Assembly: GCA_016219965.1 (NCBI GenBank) | Contig: JACRJM010000004.1 | Coordinates: 558,001-622,000 of the forward strand | Length of the DNA stretch: 64,000 bases | Direction: 5' to 3' | Origin: Candidatus Schekmanbacteria bacterium | GTDB lineage: Bacteria > Schekmanbacteria > GWA2-38-11 > J061 | In this document: piece after piece, positions 18,077 through 27,269 of the stretch | Layout of the letters: every line of letters begins with the position of its first letter | How positions within the stretch are numbered: position 1 is the first letter of the stretch | Notes under the pieces: model-generated | What the model was told of the DNA's origin: nothing | Seen by the model: only the letters and a program-made list of their open reading frames with translations | The model's database searches: none | Program-made: the position numbers and the translations under genes

Positions 18077-18457
18077 ATGAATATAAAATTATTTTCATTA
18101 TTCGTTGCTGTGATGTTCGTGTTATTTACAGCGTTGATTTATGCGGCAGAAGTTACAATCACTGGCGAGCTCGTTGACACCAAATGCTTCTCGAAAATGG
18201 GAGCAAAAGGGGAAGGACATGCCTCTTGTGCGGTAACCTGTGCAAAATCAGGTGTACCTGTTGCAGTTATGGATGACTCCACAAAGAAGCTTCATGTCCT
18301 TGCAGCACCTGCACCTGCGCTGTCAGCTTATATGTCAAAGACAGTTAAAGTAACCGGTGAGCTTAATGATGCCACCGGCATCATTGTTCCTTCGTCAGTC
18401 GAAGTGAAAGAAGGGGACACCTGGAAGAAAGTCGATTTGAGCAAGGGGATGATGTAG
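18077..18457 (+). CDS. Small secreted protein with conserved CxxxC-type cysteine motif
   Basis: This 126-residue protein has a signal peptide (residues 1-24, cut after IYAA). A compact beta-rich domain begins EVTITGELVDTKCFSKMG, then GEGHASCAVTCAKSG. This arrangement of Cys and His is common in an uncharacterised family of periplasmic proteins of Deltaproteobacteria-like and related bacteria. The second half (KTVKVTGELND) looks like the closing strands of an OB-like barrel. The three Cys and one His could bind a metal or form a disulfide. It has its own promoter and terminator, so it is expressed alone. Confidence 0.75.
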   Translation: MNIKLFSLFVAVMFVLFTALIYAAEVTITGELVDTKCFSKMGAKGEGHASCAVTCAKSGVPVAVMDDSTKKLHVLAAPAPALSAYMSKTVKVTGELNDATGIIVPSSVEVKEGDTWKKVDLSKGMM

Positions 18458-18473
18458 GTTAGTTCAAAAAAAA

Positions 18474-18518
18474 CAAAAAGCTGATGCCTGTATTATAAGA
18501 CATCAGCTTTTTGTTTTT
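18474..18518 (+). terminator. Rho-independent terminator
   Basis: CAAAAAGCTGATG pairs with CATCAGCTTTTTG across a 14-base loop, with a T-rich tail. Because of the flanking A- and T-runs it could work in both directions. Confidence 0.85.
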
Positions 18519-18613
18519 GTCTTTAACGTCTTCTCTTTGGCGAACACTAAAATCAGTTGCCTAATAAGTTTATTTCCGGTAATCATTTTTTGAAATATAA
18601 TGTGAATTGTGAA

Positions 18614-19978
18614 ATGGATATGAATCAGAAAAATATAAATCTTCAATATGATGTCTGCATCGCAGGGGCAGGTCCCTGCGGTTTAATGACTGCAAAGAAG
18701 CTTGCTGAGCAGGGGATTAAAGTAGCTGTCTTTGACAGGAAGCCTGAGGCAAAATTCATTAATCCCGGCATAATGGAGATGCTTTCCCTTCAGCCCAATA
18801 AAATAAAAGTAGACGAGAAGAAAATTTATTTTACTGAAAGTGGATTCTCACTTGATAAGCATAGCGTAAAGAATGAGATATACGGGTTTGCCACTTATTC
18901 GCCCGGGAAACACGCTCTTACTCTCCGTTCGATCTTCCCAACCAATTACCGCATCGACTATGTTTACTGGATAGAAAAACTTGAAAGAGAAACAATAGAT
19001 GCTGGAGTAAGCATATTTTATAGCCAGGAAATAGTTGAAATAATCAAAAATACAGGCAGGGCAGAAGCGATAGTTGTTGAGGACAGCTATAAGAACAGGA
19101 GAACGGTTAAATTCAAACATCTTGTTGCGGCAGACGGTATCAGGTCTAAAATTTCAAGGCTTGCAGGGGTAAGAAAAGAGCATTGGGGAGTGCACAGGAT
19201 AGTAGGGGCCCGCGTAAAGGAATTTGACATCAGCAAGACTTCGAAGGGAGAGCTTTTTAACCCGGTATTCCATAACATGTATCTCAATAAAAAGTTTTCA
19301 GGTCCAAACACGCTTGCCATAACAGCTTATCTCGGTGACGGGGAAATGTATGTTATTGCAGTTATACAGGATAGCGGATTGCAGGATCATGCCTCTGGAA
19401 GCCCGCAGAAAATATTTGATAATTTCTTAGATTTTTTAAAGAGTTATGATGCATGTGCTAAACCATTTAATGAGGCAAAGAGATCGACAAAATTCGCCTA
19501 TTTCCTCCCCGTTGACTCTCCGATTGCAAATCCTTTTGATGAGGTAAAAGGAATGAGTTTTCTCGGAGATACGGCATTTACAATAGAAACGCAGTGGACA
19601 GGGGCGATGGCGGTTGCGGCAAAAGCAGCAGGTGCAATAGCGATTATTCTAAATGGCAATGGCAGCGCTGAAGCAATTAATGCTTATCATGCATGGTGGG
19701 GAAGGTTTGTAAAGAATGCAAAAAGGCAGTATGATTTCTCAACTTTCATGCATGCTCTTGAAGAGGAGGAGCTGAACGAGTTGTTCTCCATTTTTAACGA
19801 AGAAATGGTCATTCCTCATCTTGAAGGCTGCGACGATGAGTTTGGTACACCAAATGAATTTATAAAGAACATGGATAAGAAACTCCTTGAAGTAAATCCT
19901 TCAGAATTAAAATCTCCAAAGGTGCGGATGCTAGTTGAAATGCTTAAGAAAAGATCAGAGGAGATGAATAAAAAATGA
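18614..19978 (+). CDS. FAD-dependent oxidoreductase (PHBH / geranylgeranyl-reductase-like)
   Basis: This protein of about 454 residues has the dinucleotide-binding motif CIAGAGPCGLMTAKKLAEQG ending in the acidic AVFDRK. A central LVAADGIRSKISR (DG motif) and a late FLGDTAFTIETQWTGAM (GD motif that contacts FAD ribitol) follow. This set defines group A flavoprotein monooxygenases and geranylgeranyl reductases. The frame extends to a TTG at 18557, but the residues before 18614 do not look like the family. The ribosome site is poor. The ferredoxin gene overlaps its stop (ATGA), suggesting that the ferredoxin donates electrons, which fits a reductase better than an NAD(P)H monooxygenase. Confidence 0.8.
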   Translation: MDMNQKNINLQYDVCIAGAGPCGLMTAKKLAEQGIKVAVFDRKPEAKFINPGIMEMLSLQPNKIKVDEKKIYFTESGFSLDKHSVKNEIYGFATYSPGKHALTLRSIFPTNYRIDYVYWIEKLERETIDAGVSIFYSQEIVEIIKNTGRAEAIVVEDSYKNRRTVKFKHLVAADGIRSKISRLAGVRKEHWGVHRIVGARVKEFDISKTSKGELFNPVFHNMYLNKKFSGPNTLAITAYLGDGEMYVIAVIQDSGLQDHASGSPQKIFDNFLDFLKSYDACAKPFNEAKRSTKFAYFLPVDSPIANPFDEVKGMSFLGDTAFTIETQWTGAMAVAAKAAGAIAIILNGNGSAEAINAYHAWWGRFVKNAKRQYDFSTFMHALEEEELNELFSIFNEEMVIPHLEGCDDEFGTPNEFIKNMDKKLLEVNPSELKSPKVRMLVEMLKKRSEEMNKK

Positions 19979-20163
19979 GCACAGATAACAGAAAGATATG
20001 TATAGATAAAGGAAAGTGTGTTGTTTGTCTAAGTTGTGTTGATATGTGTGATTACAATGCCCTGCGTCTTGTGAATGAAAAGATAGAATGGTCAACTGAC
20101 CTTTGCACAAGATGCCTTGTCTGCCCGGATGTCTGCCCCTGCGATGCAATTTCTGTAAGATAA
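19975..20163 (+). CDS. Small 2[4Fe-4S] ferredoxin
   Basis: This 62-residue protein has two cluster motifs, CVVCLSCVDMC and CTRCLVCPDVCP. Both have the CxxCxxCxxxC spacing, so two [4Fe-4S] clusters are expected. It overlaps the flavoprotein stop codon by 4 bases and is followed 8 bases later by the PocR-domain gene. It is likely the electron donor or acceptor of the flavoprotein. Confidence 0.93.
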   Translation: MSTDNRKICIDKGKCVVCLSCVDMCDYNALRLVNEKIEWSTDLCTRCLVCPDVCPCDAISVR

Positions 20164-20171
20164 GAGGCACT

Positions 20172-21020
20172 ATGGATTACAAATTAGAAGATATAATCGA
20201 TGTTATTTTATTCCAGGAACTGCAGGAAAAGCTAAATTTAATTTATTCATTTCCTTCAGCAATTATTGATAATGACGGTAAAATCCTTACAGCTGTTGCC
20301 TGGCAGGATATATGCACTAAATTTCACAGGGTAAATCCCCAATCTGAAAAAGAATGCCTTAAAAGCGACAAATACATTATTGCACATCTTCATGAAGCAA
20401 ACCCTGCAGTCAGCTATCAATGTCCACATGGTATGATTGATAACGCAGCTCCAATAATCATTGATGGCAAGCATTTAGGGAATTTCTTTACAGGCCAGTT
20501 CTTTCTGGAAAAACCGGATCTTGATTTCTATAAAAAGCAAGCAAAAGCATTTGGTTTTGATGAAAAAACATATTTGGAGGCAGTCGAGAAAGTCCCAATC
20601 TGGACAAAAGAGAAACTCAATCAATATCTTGATTTCATAAAAGGATTTATTGAGCTGATAGCAAATGTCGGATTAAAGAATTTAAAAGAGATTGAAGCAA
20701 GAGCAGAATTAAATAAAACCAATGAGGAATTGGCTGCATCCCGCATTGCCGCTATAACCTTGATGAAAGAAGCAGTTGAAGCTAAGAATGCTTTGGAGAT
20801 TGCGAATGAGAAGTTGCTTGAGGAGATTGCCGAGCGCAAACGGGCGGAGGAAGAACTGAAAAAATATCGCGATCACCTCGAAACATTGGTCAGGGAACGT
20901 ACAGCAGAACTGGAGGAGAAAAACACTGAGCTTGAAAGAATAAATAAATTGTTCGTTGGCAGGGAACTCAGGATGATAGAATTGAAGGATAGAATAAAGG
21001 AACTGGAATCCAAGAGTTAG
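20172..21020 (+). CDS. PocR-domain ligand sensor with C-terminal coiled coil, no kinase domain
   Basis: This 282-residue protein has an N-terminal PocR sensory domain (residues 1-165; CPHGMIDNAAPIIIDGKHLGNFFTGQFF is characteristic). Long coiled-coil segments follow to the end, closing with RTAELEEKNTELERINKLFVGRELRMIELK. That end is usually seen just before or in place of kinase domains in multi-domain sensors. Here a stop follows, so the protein senses a small molecule (PocR domains bind diols or hydrocarbons) and must signal through a partner. The frame continues upstream to 20103, inside the ferredoxin gene; the ATG at 20172 has GAGG before it. It forms one unit with the preceding two genes. 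Confidence 0.88.
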   Translation: MDYKLEDIIDVILFQELQEKLNLIYSFPSAIIDNDGKILTAVAWQDICTKFHRVNPQSEKECLKSDKYIIAHLHEANPAVSYQCPHGMIDNAAPIIIDGKHLGNFFTGQFFLEKPDLDFYKKQAKAFGFDEKTYLEAVEKVPIWTKEKLNQYLDFIKGFIELIANVGLKNLKEIEARAELNKTNEELAASRIAAITLMKEAVEAKNALEIANEKLLEEIAERKRAEEELKKYRDHLETLVRERTAELEEKNTELERINKLFVGRELRMIELKDRIKELESKS

Positions 21021-21085
21021 AAAGCTGTGGCAGTCTGCGTTTCGCTTCAAACTTCAGGCGCTCTCCTGCAGACTGCCCCAGCTTT
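21021..21085. terminator. Long inverted repeat between convergent genes
   Basis: Two 18-base arms (21021-21038 and 21068-21085) pair with one mismatch around a 29-base spacer. It lies just after the PocR gene and before the end of the convergent ROK gene. It can act as a terminator stem although a long T-run is missing. Confidence 0.55.
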
Positions 21086-21136
21086 AACTAACTTACAGAA
21101 TACTAAATTAAAACCATAATAGATTATCTAAAGGTA

Positions 21137-22111
21137 TTACTTTCCGTCAAACAATATCAGTGATGCAGCTCCTATCAGGCATGAGTCGTAGCCGAATTTT
21201 GGAAGGGTAAGGCGAAAATCCCTTTTATCTGCTTCGTAGATAAATCCTCTGATATGCTTTTTGATCAGTCTGAACATTAGCGGGTTTTTCAGAATCACAC
21301 CCCCTCCAAGCACCATAAGATCTATATCAGCGAGATTTACGATATATGAAATCCCTCTCGCTATCTCGCGGGAAGTTTCATTAATTATTTCGTAGGCCAG
21401 TTTATCACCTTTGTTTGCGGCTTCCACAATTTTCTGGGTGGTTAACCCGGCTAATTCAAGCCTTGTGTTTTTCTTTTTCCCATGTGTACCGATTCTTTCA
21501 ATGGCAGTGTTAAGGATGGCCGGTCCGCTTGAAATTGCCTCAAGGCATCCGCGTTTTCCGCATTTACACAGAGGTCCGTTCTCTTTTATATTAATGTGAC
21601 CTATCTCGCCGGCAAGTCCGCGTTTTCCGGTTATAAGTTTTCCATCCAGCACAAGAGCACCTCCTATGCCGGTGCTTATGGTAATCCAGAAAAAACTTTT
21701 CTCCCGCTTTCCATGTCCAAGATTAAGTTCTGCAACAGCGGCGGCGTTAATGTCATTTGCAACACGGACTTTTACTCCAAAGCGTTTTTCAAATATCTTT
21801 TTAAAGTCAAAGTTTCTTATTTTCCAGTTAGGAGCATAGAGGAGCATTTCACTCTTTGAGCTTACTATTCCCGGAGCGGCAATTCCTATGCCGAGTGTGT
21901 CCTGTACTGATATTTCAGACTCGCGGCAGACTTCTTCTAGAAGATTCGCAGATGTTTTTATTATTATTTCTTTGCTTACATTGTCCGGAGTCAGGACTTT
22001 CCTGCTTGAAATGATTTTTCCTTTGTCGTCGATTATTCCGGCAAGTATCTTCGTGCCGCCGTAATCAATGGCTGCGACAAGGTGTTTCTTTTTTTTATTT
22101 TGAGTTATCAT
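21137..22111 (-). CDS. ROK-family sugar kinase (glucokinase-like)
   Basis: This 324-residue cytoplasmic kinase has the ATP phosphate-binding start AIDYGGTKILAGIID. The catalytic-site region ANDINAAAVAE and GTGIGGALV-type sequence (STGIGGALVLDG) follow, then the ROK zinc motif (GHINIKENGPLCKCGKRGCLEAISSG) with its conserved Cys. No helix-turn-helix precedes it, so it is a kinase rather than a NagC-type repressor. Glucose is the most likely substrate; N-acetylhexosamines cannot be excluded. Confidence 0.9.
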   Translation of the reverse strand: MITQNKKKKHLVAAIDYGGTKILAGIIDDKGKIISSRKVLTPDNVSKEIIIKTSANLLEEVCRESEISVQDTLGIGIAAPGIVSSKSEMLLYAPNWKIRNFDFKKIFEKRFGVKVRVANDINAAAVAELNLGHGKREKSFFWITISTGIGGALVLDGKLITGKRGLAGEIGHINIKENGPLCKCGKRGCLEAISSGPAILNTAIERIGTHGKKKNTRLELAGLTTQKIVEAANKGDKLAYEIINETSREIARGISYIVNLADIDLMVLGGGVILKNPLMFRLIKKHIRGFIYEADKRDFRLTLPKFGYDSCLIGAASLILFDGK

Positions 22112-22238
22112 AAAGCAAATAATTTTTCCGGAGATGATTAAATTGTTGCTTGAATCATTAATGAATCATTAACAGAGGGTGTTTGCGATGTCAAGGAACT
22201 GTGTTTTATTCATCTTCATCACTAATCCATCTTCACAA

Positions 22239-22267
22239 TTGACTTGAAGAGTTGTTTCAGTTACAAA
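22239..22267 (+). promoter_or_regulatory. Candidate promoter of the tol-pal operon
   Basis: TTGACT at 22239-22244 and TACAAA at 22262-22267 are 17 bases apart. A palindrome TCATTAATGA at 22155-22164, part of a duplicated AATCATTAA block, lies upstream and may be an operator. Confidence 0.4.
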
Positions 22268-22298
22268 TATAATGAACAAGAAAACGAAAGGGAATAAT

Positions 22299-23066
22299 AT
22301 GTTCGGACTTGATACTGGTTTTGGCGCAGAAGGAAGCGTTATAGGACTTGTCTTGAAAGCAGGTCCGGTTGTTAAAATAGTCCTGCTTGCGCTTTTAGCA
22401 TTTTCAATAATTTCATGGGCAATAATTTTTTCCAAGAGCATTACGTACAGAAGGGCGTCAAAAGACAGTGAGAAATTTCTTGAACTTTTCTGGAAGAGCA
22501 AGGACCTCAATGTAGTTGATGACAATATCTTCCAGTTCAAACACTCACCTATAGCGCATGTATTCCATACAGGATATCAGGAGTTCAAGAGGATTAACAC
22601 AGCTTCCCTGGGAAAACACGAAGGGAATCTTGAGAGCATGGTTTCACCGGCTGCAGTTGCAAGCCGGGTTGACGGAATAGATAATATCGGCAGGTCCCTT
22701 CGACGCGCCTGTGTCTCAGAGATAACCAAGCTTGAAGGCTCGCTGACTTTCCTTGCCACGACAGGAAGTACAGCGCCTTTTATCGGACTCTTTGGAACTG
22801 TATGGGGCATTATGACTTCCTTCCACGGAATCGGGCTGAAAGGTTCGGCATCGCTTGCGGTTGTTGCTCCGGGTATATCGGAGGCACTCATCGCGACTGC
22901 TGTCGGATTGGGAGCAGCTATACCTGCGGTTGTGGCATACAATTACCTCCTGCGAAAAGTTAAAGTCATCTCAAATGAGATGGACAGCTTTTCTTCGGAT
23001 TTTTTGAATATTATTAAGCGTTACCTCATGGAAGACTCAAGGAGACCTGAGATATGGAACCAATGA
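22299..23066 (+). CDS. tolQ: TolQ, proton-channel subunit of the Tol-Pal system
   Basis: This inner-membrane protein of about 255 residues has three helices: near residues 12-32 (VVKIVLLALLAFSIISWAIIF), about 150-170 and 185-210. The family segment STAPFIGLFGTVWGIMTSF and the proline/Thr-rich third helix APGISEALIATAVGLGAAIPAVVAYNY are present. With TolR it forms the proton-driven motor for outer-membrane constriction. AAAGGGA 5 bases before the ATG at 22299 makes this a better start than the ATG nine codons upstream. First gene of the operon; its end overlaps tolR by 13 bases. Confidence 0.95.
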   Translation: MFGLDTGFGAEGSVIGLVLKAGPVVKIVLLALLAFSIISWAIIFSKSITYRRASKDSEKFLELFWKSKDLNVVDDNIFQFKHSPIAHVFHTGYQEFKRINTASLGKHEGNLESMVSPAAVASRVDGIDNIGRSLRRACVSEITKLEGSLTFLATTGSTAPFIGLFGTVWGIMTSFHGIGLKGSASLAVVAPGISEALIATAVGLGAAIPAVVAYNYLLRKVKVISNEMDSFSSDFLNIIKRYLMEDSRRPEIWNQ

Positions 23067-23476
23067 AATCTGACATGACAACGCTGTCGGAAATAAACGT
23101 AACGCCTTTCGTTGATGTCATGCTTGTTCTTCTTATAATATTCATGGTCACGGCGCCTATGCTTTTTCAGGGAGTTGATGTGGACCTTCCAGAGGCAAAT
23201 GCAAAAAACAATATAGAGCTCAGCAAGGAAGAACTTGTATTGAGCGTAACCAAGGACAGGAAAATATTCCTTAACAAGGTTCCCGTAACTATTGATGAGC
23301 TTCCTGGAAAACTTGAAAAGCTTGCTTCCGACAGGAAAGGAGAGAACCTTTTCCTCCGTTCTGACAAAGATGTCCCTTATGGCTTTGTAGTCAGAATAAT
23401 GGCTATGGCAAGAAGTGCAGGGATAACGAGGCTCGGAATGGTGACAGAAGAAGAACAGGAAGGTCAGAGAAAATGA
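23054..23476 (+). CDS. tolR: TolR (ExbD family)
   Basis: This 140-residue protein has one N-terminal helix containing the conserved proton-path aspartate in INVTPFVDVMLVLLIIFMV, followed by a periplasmic domain with LFLRSDKDVPYGFVVRIM. It partners TolQ. It overlaps tolQ by 13 bases, and tolA begins right after its stop codon, so translation is coupled throughout. Confidence 0.96.
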   Translation: MEPMKSDMTTLSEINVTPFVDVMLVLLIIFMVTAPMLFQGVDVDLPEANAKNNIELSKEELVLSVTKDRKIFLNKVPVTIDELPGKLEKLASDRKGENLFLRSDKDVPYGFVVRIMAMARSAGITRLGMVTEEEQEGQRK

Positions 23477-24331
23477 ATGAGAAAAAAATGGCCGGCATTG
23501 ACAACAGAAAAAAAAGGTCTTATCGCATCTATACTTCTGCATTCAGTTTTCCTCATTCTGCTAATATATTCGTCAGGTTTTGAAAACAGATATTACCAGC
23601 CCTTCAAATCCATTTCTGTAAACATAATAAACATGGCGGGTGTGAAGGAGCGAGCCGCGCCGGGAGGGCCGGAAAAAATTGCCGTACAGACTGGCGGCAT
23701 GCCTGAATCTGAAAAGAAAGCACCTCCAAAAGCCAACGAAGAGAAGAATATAAAGATAAAAGAGGTTAAAAAAATCCTGCCTCAAAAGGAGGAACCGAAA
23801 AAGTCCGCTGTTTCATTGCTGGCAAAGAAAAAAAAAGAAGACCTTAAGAAGTCAGAGTCCGTAAAACAAAAATCTCAGGAGAAAAAGGAAAGTGCTGCAG
23901 AACAAGTGGCAAGGACTGAAGATGATATGGACCGAATAATGAGCAAGATCGACAAGGTGAGCCAGCAGGTAGAAAAGGGAAGGGCTGCGGGTAATGCAGG
24001 CGGTGGAGGAACTGGAATGTCTGGAGGCGATGTTACTCTGGATGATATAAGGTATAAACTTTATTATGACAGGATATGGTCAAAGATAAAAGAGTCATGG
24101 ATACTTCCGGATATCCCGGGAATGGATGTTAAATCAATGTCCGTGGTAATTTCAGTAAAGATAAGCAAAAATGGAGAGATAATAGAAAAGTCCTTTGAAA
24201 AAAAATCGGGAAGTACATTGTTTGATGAGTCTGCGATGAGGGCAATTTTAAAGGCCAATCCTCTGCCTCCTCTCCCGGAAGGATTTAAAGTTGATACATT
24301 GGATATAGGGGTGAGGTTTACTCCGGAATGA
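23477..24331 (+). CDS. tolA: TolA/TonB-like periplasm-spanning protein
   Basis: This 284-residue protein has one N-terminal membrane helix (residues 15-33). A Lys/Glu-rich, probably helical linker (about 60-150), a Gly-rich break (GNAGGGGTGMSGG) and a TonB/TolA C-terminal domain (residues 185-284, KIKESWILPD ... FDESAMRAILKANPLPPLPEGF) follow. It transmits TolQR motion to Pal/TolB at the outer membrane. Context between tolR and tolB fixes the identity. Stop and tolB start overlap (ATGA). Confidence 0.92.
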   Translation: MRKKWPALTTEKKGLIASILLHSVFLILLIYSSGFENRYYQPFKSISVNIINMAGVKERAAPGGPEKIAVQTGGMPESEKKAPPKANEEKNIKIKEVKKILPQKEEPKKSAVSLLAKKKKEDLKKSESVKQKSQEKKESAAEQVARTEDDMDRIMSKIDKVSQQVEKGRAAGNAGGGGTGMSGGDVTLDDIRYKLYYDRIWSKIKESWILPDIPGMDVKSMSVVISVKISKNGEIIEKSFEKKSGSTLFDESAMRAILKANPLPPLPEGFKVDTLDIGVRFTPE

Positions 24332-25662
24332 TAAAAAATAAATTGAACAAAATGACCAGAAAAAAACAGTTCTTATATTTTTGTATATTAATTGTTCTCT
24401 GCCTTTATCCCGCAATTGATGGATATACTGAGAAGGTATATATTGATATTACATCTCCATATTCAAGAAAAATTCCTGTTGTTATAGGACGGGTTGAAAT
24501 GGAAGGAACTCCGGCAAGGCCAGACCTTCCGGAAAAGATGAGAATAGTTATGAATGACGACCTTGACTTTTCCGGATTCTTCATAGTAAGGAAAAATGAA
24601 AATACCAAAGATAATGCTTTTACGATTGAACAAAACATCTTAAAATGGAAGAAAGAAGGTGTGTCGTTGTTTGTGGCAAGCAAAGTCTTAAATTCTTCCG
24701 GTAAAATGGCAGTTGAGTTCAGGCTCTATGATGTAGTTGAAGAACGTTTTATTGTGGGGAGAAGATATAATGGAAGAGAAGAAGACTATGAGAGGATGGC
24801 GCATCGTTTCTGCGATGAGATACTTGACCAGATAAGCGGTATCAGGGGTCCATTTGAAACAAGGATAGCCTATGTGTCGGAGAAAAAAGGAATAAGAAAT
24901 CTTATTATTTCTGATTATAATGGGAAAAATCCAAAAGTTGTAACGAACTGTAAAAGCATAATGACAACCCCGATATGGTCCAGCGATGGATCAAAGGTTA
25001 TTTATAATGCATACAGGAACGGGAAATCGGCGCTATATATTGTTGACCTCGTCTCAGGAACTGAGAAAAAGGTCAATGTGCCTGGGAGTCTTTGCCTGCC
25101 GGGAGACTGGTCGCCTGACGGCAGTAAGGTTGCCATTACATTGAGTATTGACGGGAATTCAGACATATATCTGCTTGATGTTGCAACAGGAAAGGTTTCA
25201 AACATTACAAAAAGCAGATATATCGAAGTTTCGCCGACATGGTCTCCGGATGGGAAAAAGATTGCCTTCAATTCGAACCGTCACGGAACACCGCAGATCT
25301 TTGTTATAGATTTGAGCAGCAGCGATGTTAAAAGGATAACTTATAGCGGAAATTATAATACTTCACCGGACTGGTCGCCGAATGGCGACAAAATAGTTTT
25401 TACAGCAAAAACAGGTGATAAATTCGATATTGCTATGATAAGCCCTGCAGGAAACGGGATAAAATATCTGACCAGTAATTCAGGGGATAATGAGTCTCCA
25501 TCATGGTCGCCTGATGGAAGATATATTGTCTTTACATCAAGCAGGGAAGGAGAGTATAAAATATTTGTAATGACTGCCGATGGCGGAAACCAACGCAAGA
25601 TCGGAACAAGCGGCGGGAAAGAGATAACACCACATTGGTCGCCATATCGCTATTCACATTGA
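24328..25662 (+). CDS. tolB: TolB, periplasmic beta-propeller
   Basis: This 444-residue exported protein has an N-terminal TolB_N domain. A six-bladed propeller of WSPDG repeats follows (WSSDGSKV, WSPDGSKV, WSPDGKKI, WSPNGDKI, WSPDGRYI, WSPYR). It binds Pal and relays energy from TolA. The signal region is residues 14-34. It overlaps tolA by 4 bases; pal starts 24 bases downstream with AGGGAGG. Confidence 0.96.
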   Translation: MIKNKLNKMTRKKQFLYFCILIVLCLYPAIDGYTEKVYIDITSPYSRKIPVVIGRVEMEGTPARPDLPEKMRIVMNDDLDFSGFFIVRKNENTKDNAFTIEQNILKWKKEGVSLFVASKVLNSSGKMAVEFRLYDVVEERFIVGRRYNGREEDYERMAHRFCDEILDQISGIRGPFETRIAYVSEKKGIRNLIISDYNGKNPKVVTNCKSIMTTPIWSSDGSKVIYNAYRNGKSALYIVDLVSGTEKKVNVPGSLCLPGDWSPDGSKVAITLSIDGNSDIYLLDVATGKVSNITKSRYIEVSPTWSPDGKKIAFNSNRHGTPQIFVIDLSSSDVKRITYSGNYNTSPDWSPNGDKIVFTAKTGDKFDIAMISPAGNGIKYLTSNSGDNESPSWSPDGRYIVFTSSREGEYKIFVMTADGGNQRKIGTSGGKEITPHWSPYRYSH

Positions 25663-25686
25663 AACTCTTAAAGGGAGGTAATTTAT

Positions 25687-26250
25687 ATGCTATACAGGAA
25701 GCCTGATCGCCTTTTAATCGTTCTATTTATATCAGCCTTTTTGCCGCTTTTATTCATGTCGTCATGTACAAAAAAACAGGTTGTAAAGGAGGAGGCTGCA
25801 CCCGTTGAACAGGCTGTAAAAGAAGAAGCAAAAGAGCAGCCTGCTGAGACACAGGTTGAAGAAAAGGAAGCTGCGATTGATGAAGAGTCATTGAAAAGCG
25901 ATCTTAAGCGTCAAATAGAAAGCAAACTCCAGGATGTTTTTTTTGACTATGACAGATATGATCTCACAGACTCATCAATGAAGAAACTTGAAGCTAATGC
26001 GGCAGTAATGAAATCTAATCCATCAGCCTCACTGATCATTGAAGGGCACTGCGACGAGCGCGGCACAGTTGAATACAATCTGGTGCTCGGTGACAAGAGG
26101 GCAAATACTGCGAAAAATTATCTTGTTACCTTAGGCATAGACTCTTCAAGAATAGATGCAATCAGCTATGGCAGAGAGAGACCTTTTGATTCCGGTCATA
26201 GCGAAATAGCATGGGCAAAAAACAGGCGTGCACATTTTGTAGTGAAATAA
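25687..26250 (+). CDS. pal: Pal, peptidoglycan-associated lipoprotein
   Basis: This 187-residue protein has a lipobox ending MSSC near residue 27, a Glu/Ala-rich linker and an OmpA-like domain. That domain carries the peptidoglycan motif [21 protein letters not shown] and ends RRAHFVVK, a typical Pal pattern. It is anchored in the outer membrane and binds the cell wall and TolB. Confidence 0.96.
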   Translation: MLYRKPDRLLIVLFISAFLPLLFMSSCTKKQVVKEEAAPVEQAVKEEAKEQPAETQVEEKEAAIDEESLKSDLKRQIESKLQDVFFDYDRYDLTDSSMKKLEANAAVMKSNPSASLIIEGHCDERGTVEYNLVLGDKRANTAKNYLVTLGIDSSRIDAISYGRERPFDSGHSEIAWAKNRRAHFVVK

Positions 26251-26266
26251 AAACTCAATTGATTCT

Positions 26267-27118
26267 GTGAAGACAAAAAATAATAAAAGGGTTTCCCTGT
26301 TGCTTCTGTCTGTCCCGGTTTTTCTGCTTACTTCGTGCGCCTTGAAGCAGGATGTTGATGTTATGGGGCAGAATGTTGGATCTATTGATTCACGGCTTAA
26401 GAGAGTCGAGGAGAAGGCCTCAAGGGTTGATGTTGAGGCTTTGAAAAAAGATTTTAATGAAATGTCGGATTTTATAAGAAAGCAGCATGCCAGAATTGAA
26501 GCTGACATGGACAAGCTTTTCAGCGAAATTTCAAATTTGCAGGGAGAGATAAGCAAACCCGGCAGTATGAATGAAATGAACGAAAAGATTAGCCAGGAGA
26601 TGAAAGACATCAAAGTTCAGGTAAATGATTTAAACGCAAGGATTTCTGCAATAGAGCTGCTCTCGCATCAGCAAGGCGAGGAGAATCGCTCTGGAACACA
26701 GGGGATGTCTGCAAACGAAGATGATAGCGGCAATCTATCTGTTAAAGAACAGGTTTATGAGGATGCCTATAATAATTATTTGAATTCACAATACCCGGCA
26801 GCTATTGATGATTTTTTAAAGTATTTAAAAGAAAATCCTGGCGGTGAAAACTCTGCAAATGCCCAGTACTGGCTTGGGGAATGTTATTTTTCTTCAGGCA
26901 AGTATGATGAAGCGATAACAGAGTTCGGGAAACTCCTTAAAAACTATTCCGATTCACCAAAAGTTCCGGCAGCATATCTTAAAATTGGATATTCCTTTAT
27001 GGCGAAAGGGGACAAGAACGCTGCAAAAGATGCTTTTCAGGTAGTTATTGATAAGTTCCCAAAAACTGAAGAAGCCAGGACTGCAGGTGAAGAGCTTAAG
27101 GCTGGGGGTGGAAAGTAA
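26267..27118 (+). CDS. cpoB: CpoB/YbgF, Tol-Pal system coordinator
   Basis: This 283-residue exported protein starts at GTG. The signal sequence ends LLTSCA, so it may be a lipoprotein. A coiled-coil trimerisation region (about residues 25-130) and C-terminal TPR repeats (residues 160-280, EDAYNNYLNSQYPAAIDDF, NAQYWLGECYFSSGKYDEAI) follow. In E. coli CpoB links Tol-Pal constriction to peptidoglycan synthesis. Last gene of the six-gene operon. Confidence 0.93.
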   Translation: MKTKNNKRVSLLLLSVPVFLLTSCALKQDVDVMGQNVGSIDSRLKRVEEKASRVDVEALKKDFNEMSDFIRKQHARIEADMDKLFSEISNLQGEISKPGSMNEMNEKISQEMKDIKVQVNDLNARISAIELLSHQQGEENRSGTQGMSANEDDSGNLSVKEQVYEDAYNNYLNSQYPAAIDDFLKYLKENPGGENSANAQYWLGECYFSSGKYDEAITEFGKLLKNYSDSPKVPAAYLKIGYSFMAKGDKNAAKDAFQVVIDKFPKTEEARTAGEELKAGGGK

Positions 27119-27125
27119 ATTAATT

Positions 27126-27269
27126 TCACTCTACAGGCTGCATTGGCCTGCCGCAGCAATAAACAGGGCCTTTCCCTACCTTTAGAATAACAATCTCTCT
27201 CTGGCAGACCTCGCATTTGAGGCGCATTCCCTCTGAATAAACGTAATCTGCTTCTTTAGCTTTCTGCAT
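27126..27269 (-). CDS. Desulforedoxin-like small iron protein (second of a tandem pair)
   Basis: This 47-residue protein begins with ATG and contains LKCEVCQREIVILK ... GPVYCCGRPMQPVE. The CxxC plus CC spacing is that of desulforedoxin and the N-terminal domain of desulfoferrodoxin, which hold one Fe(SCys)4 centre. Its start codon lies inside the end of the next gene (14-base overlap), so the pair is translationally coupled. It lacks the C-terminal superoxide-reductase domain, so electron transfer is the only inferred role. Confidence 0.75.
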   Translation of the reverse strand: MQKAKEADYVYSEGMRLKCEVCQREIVILKVGKGPVYCCGRPMQPVE

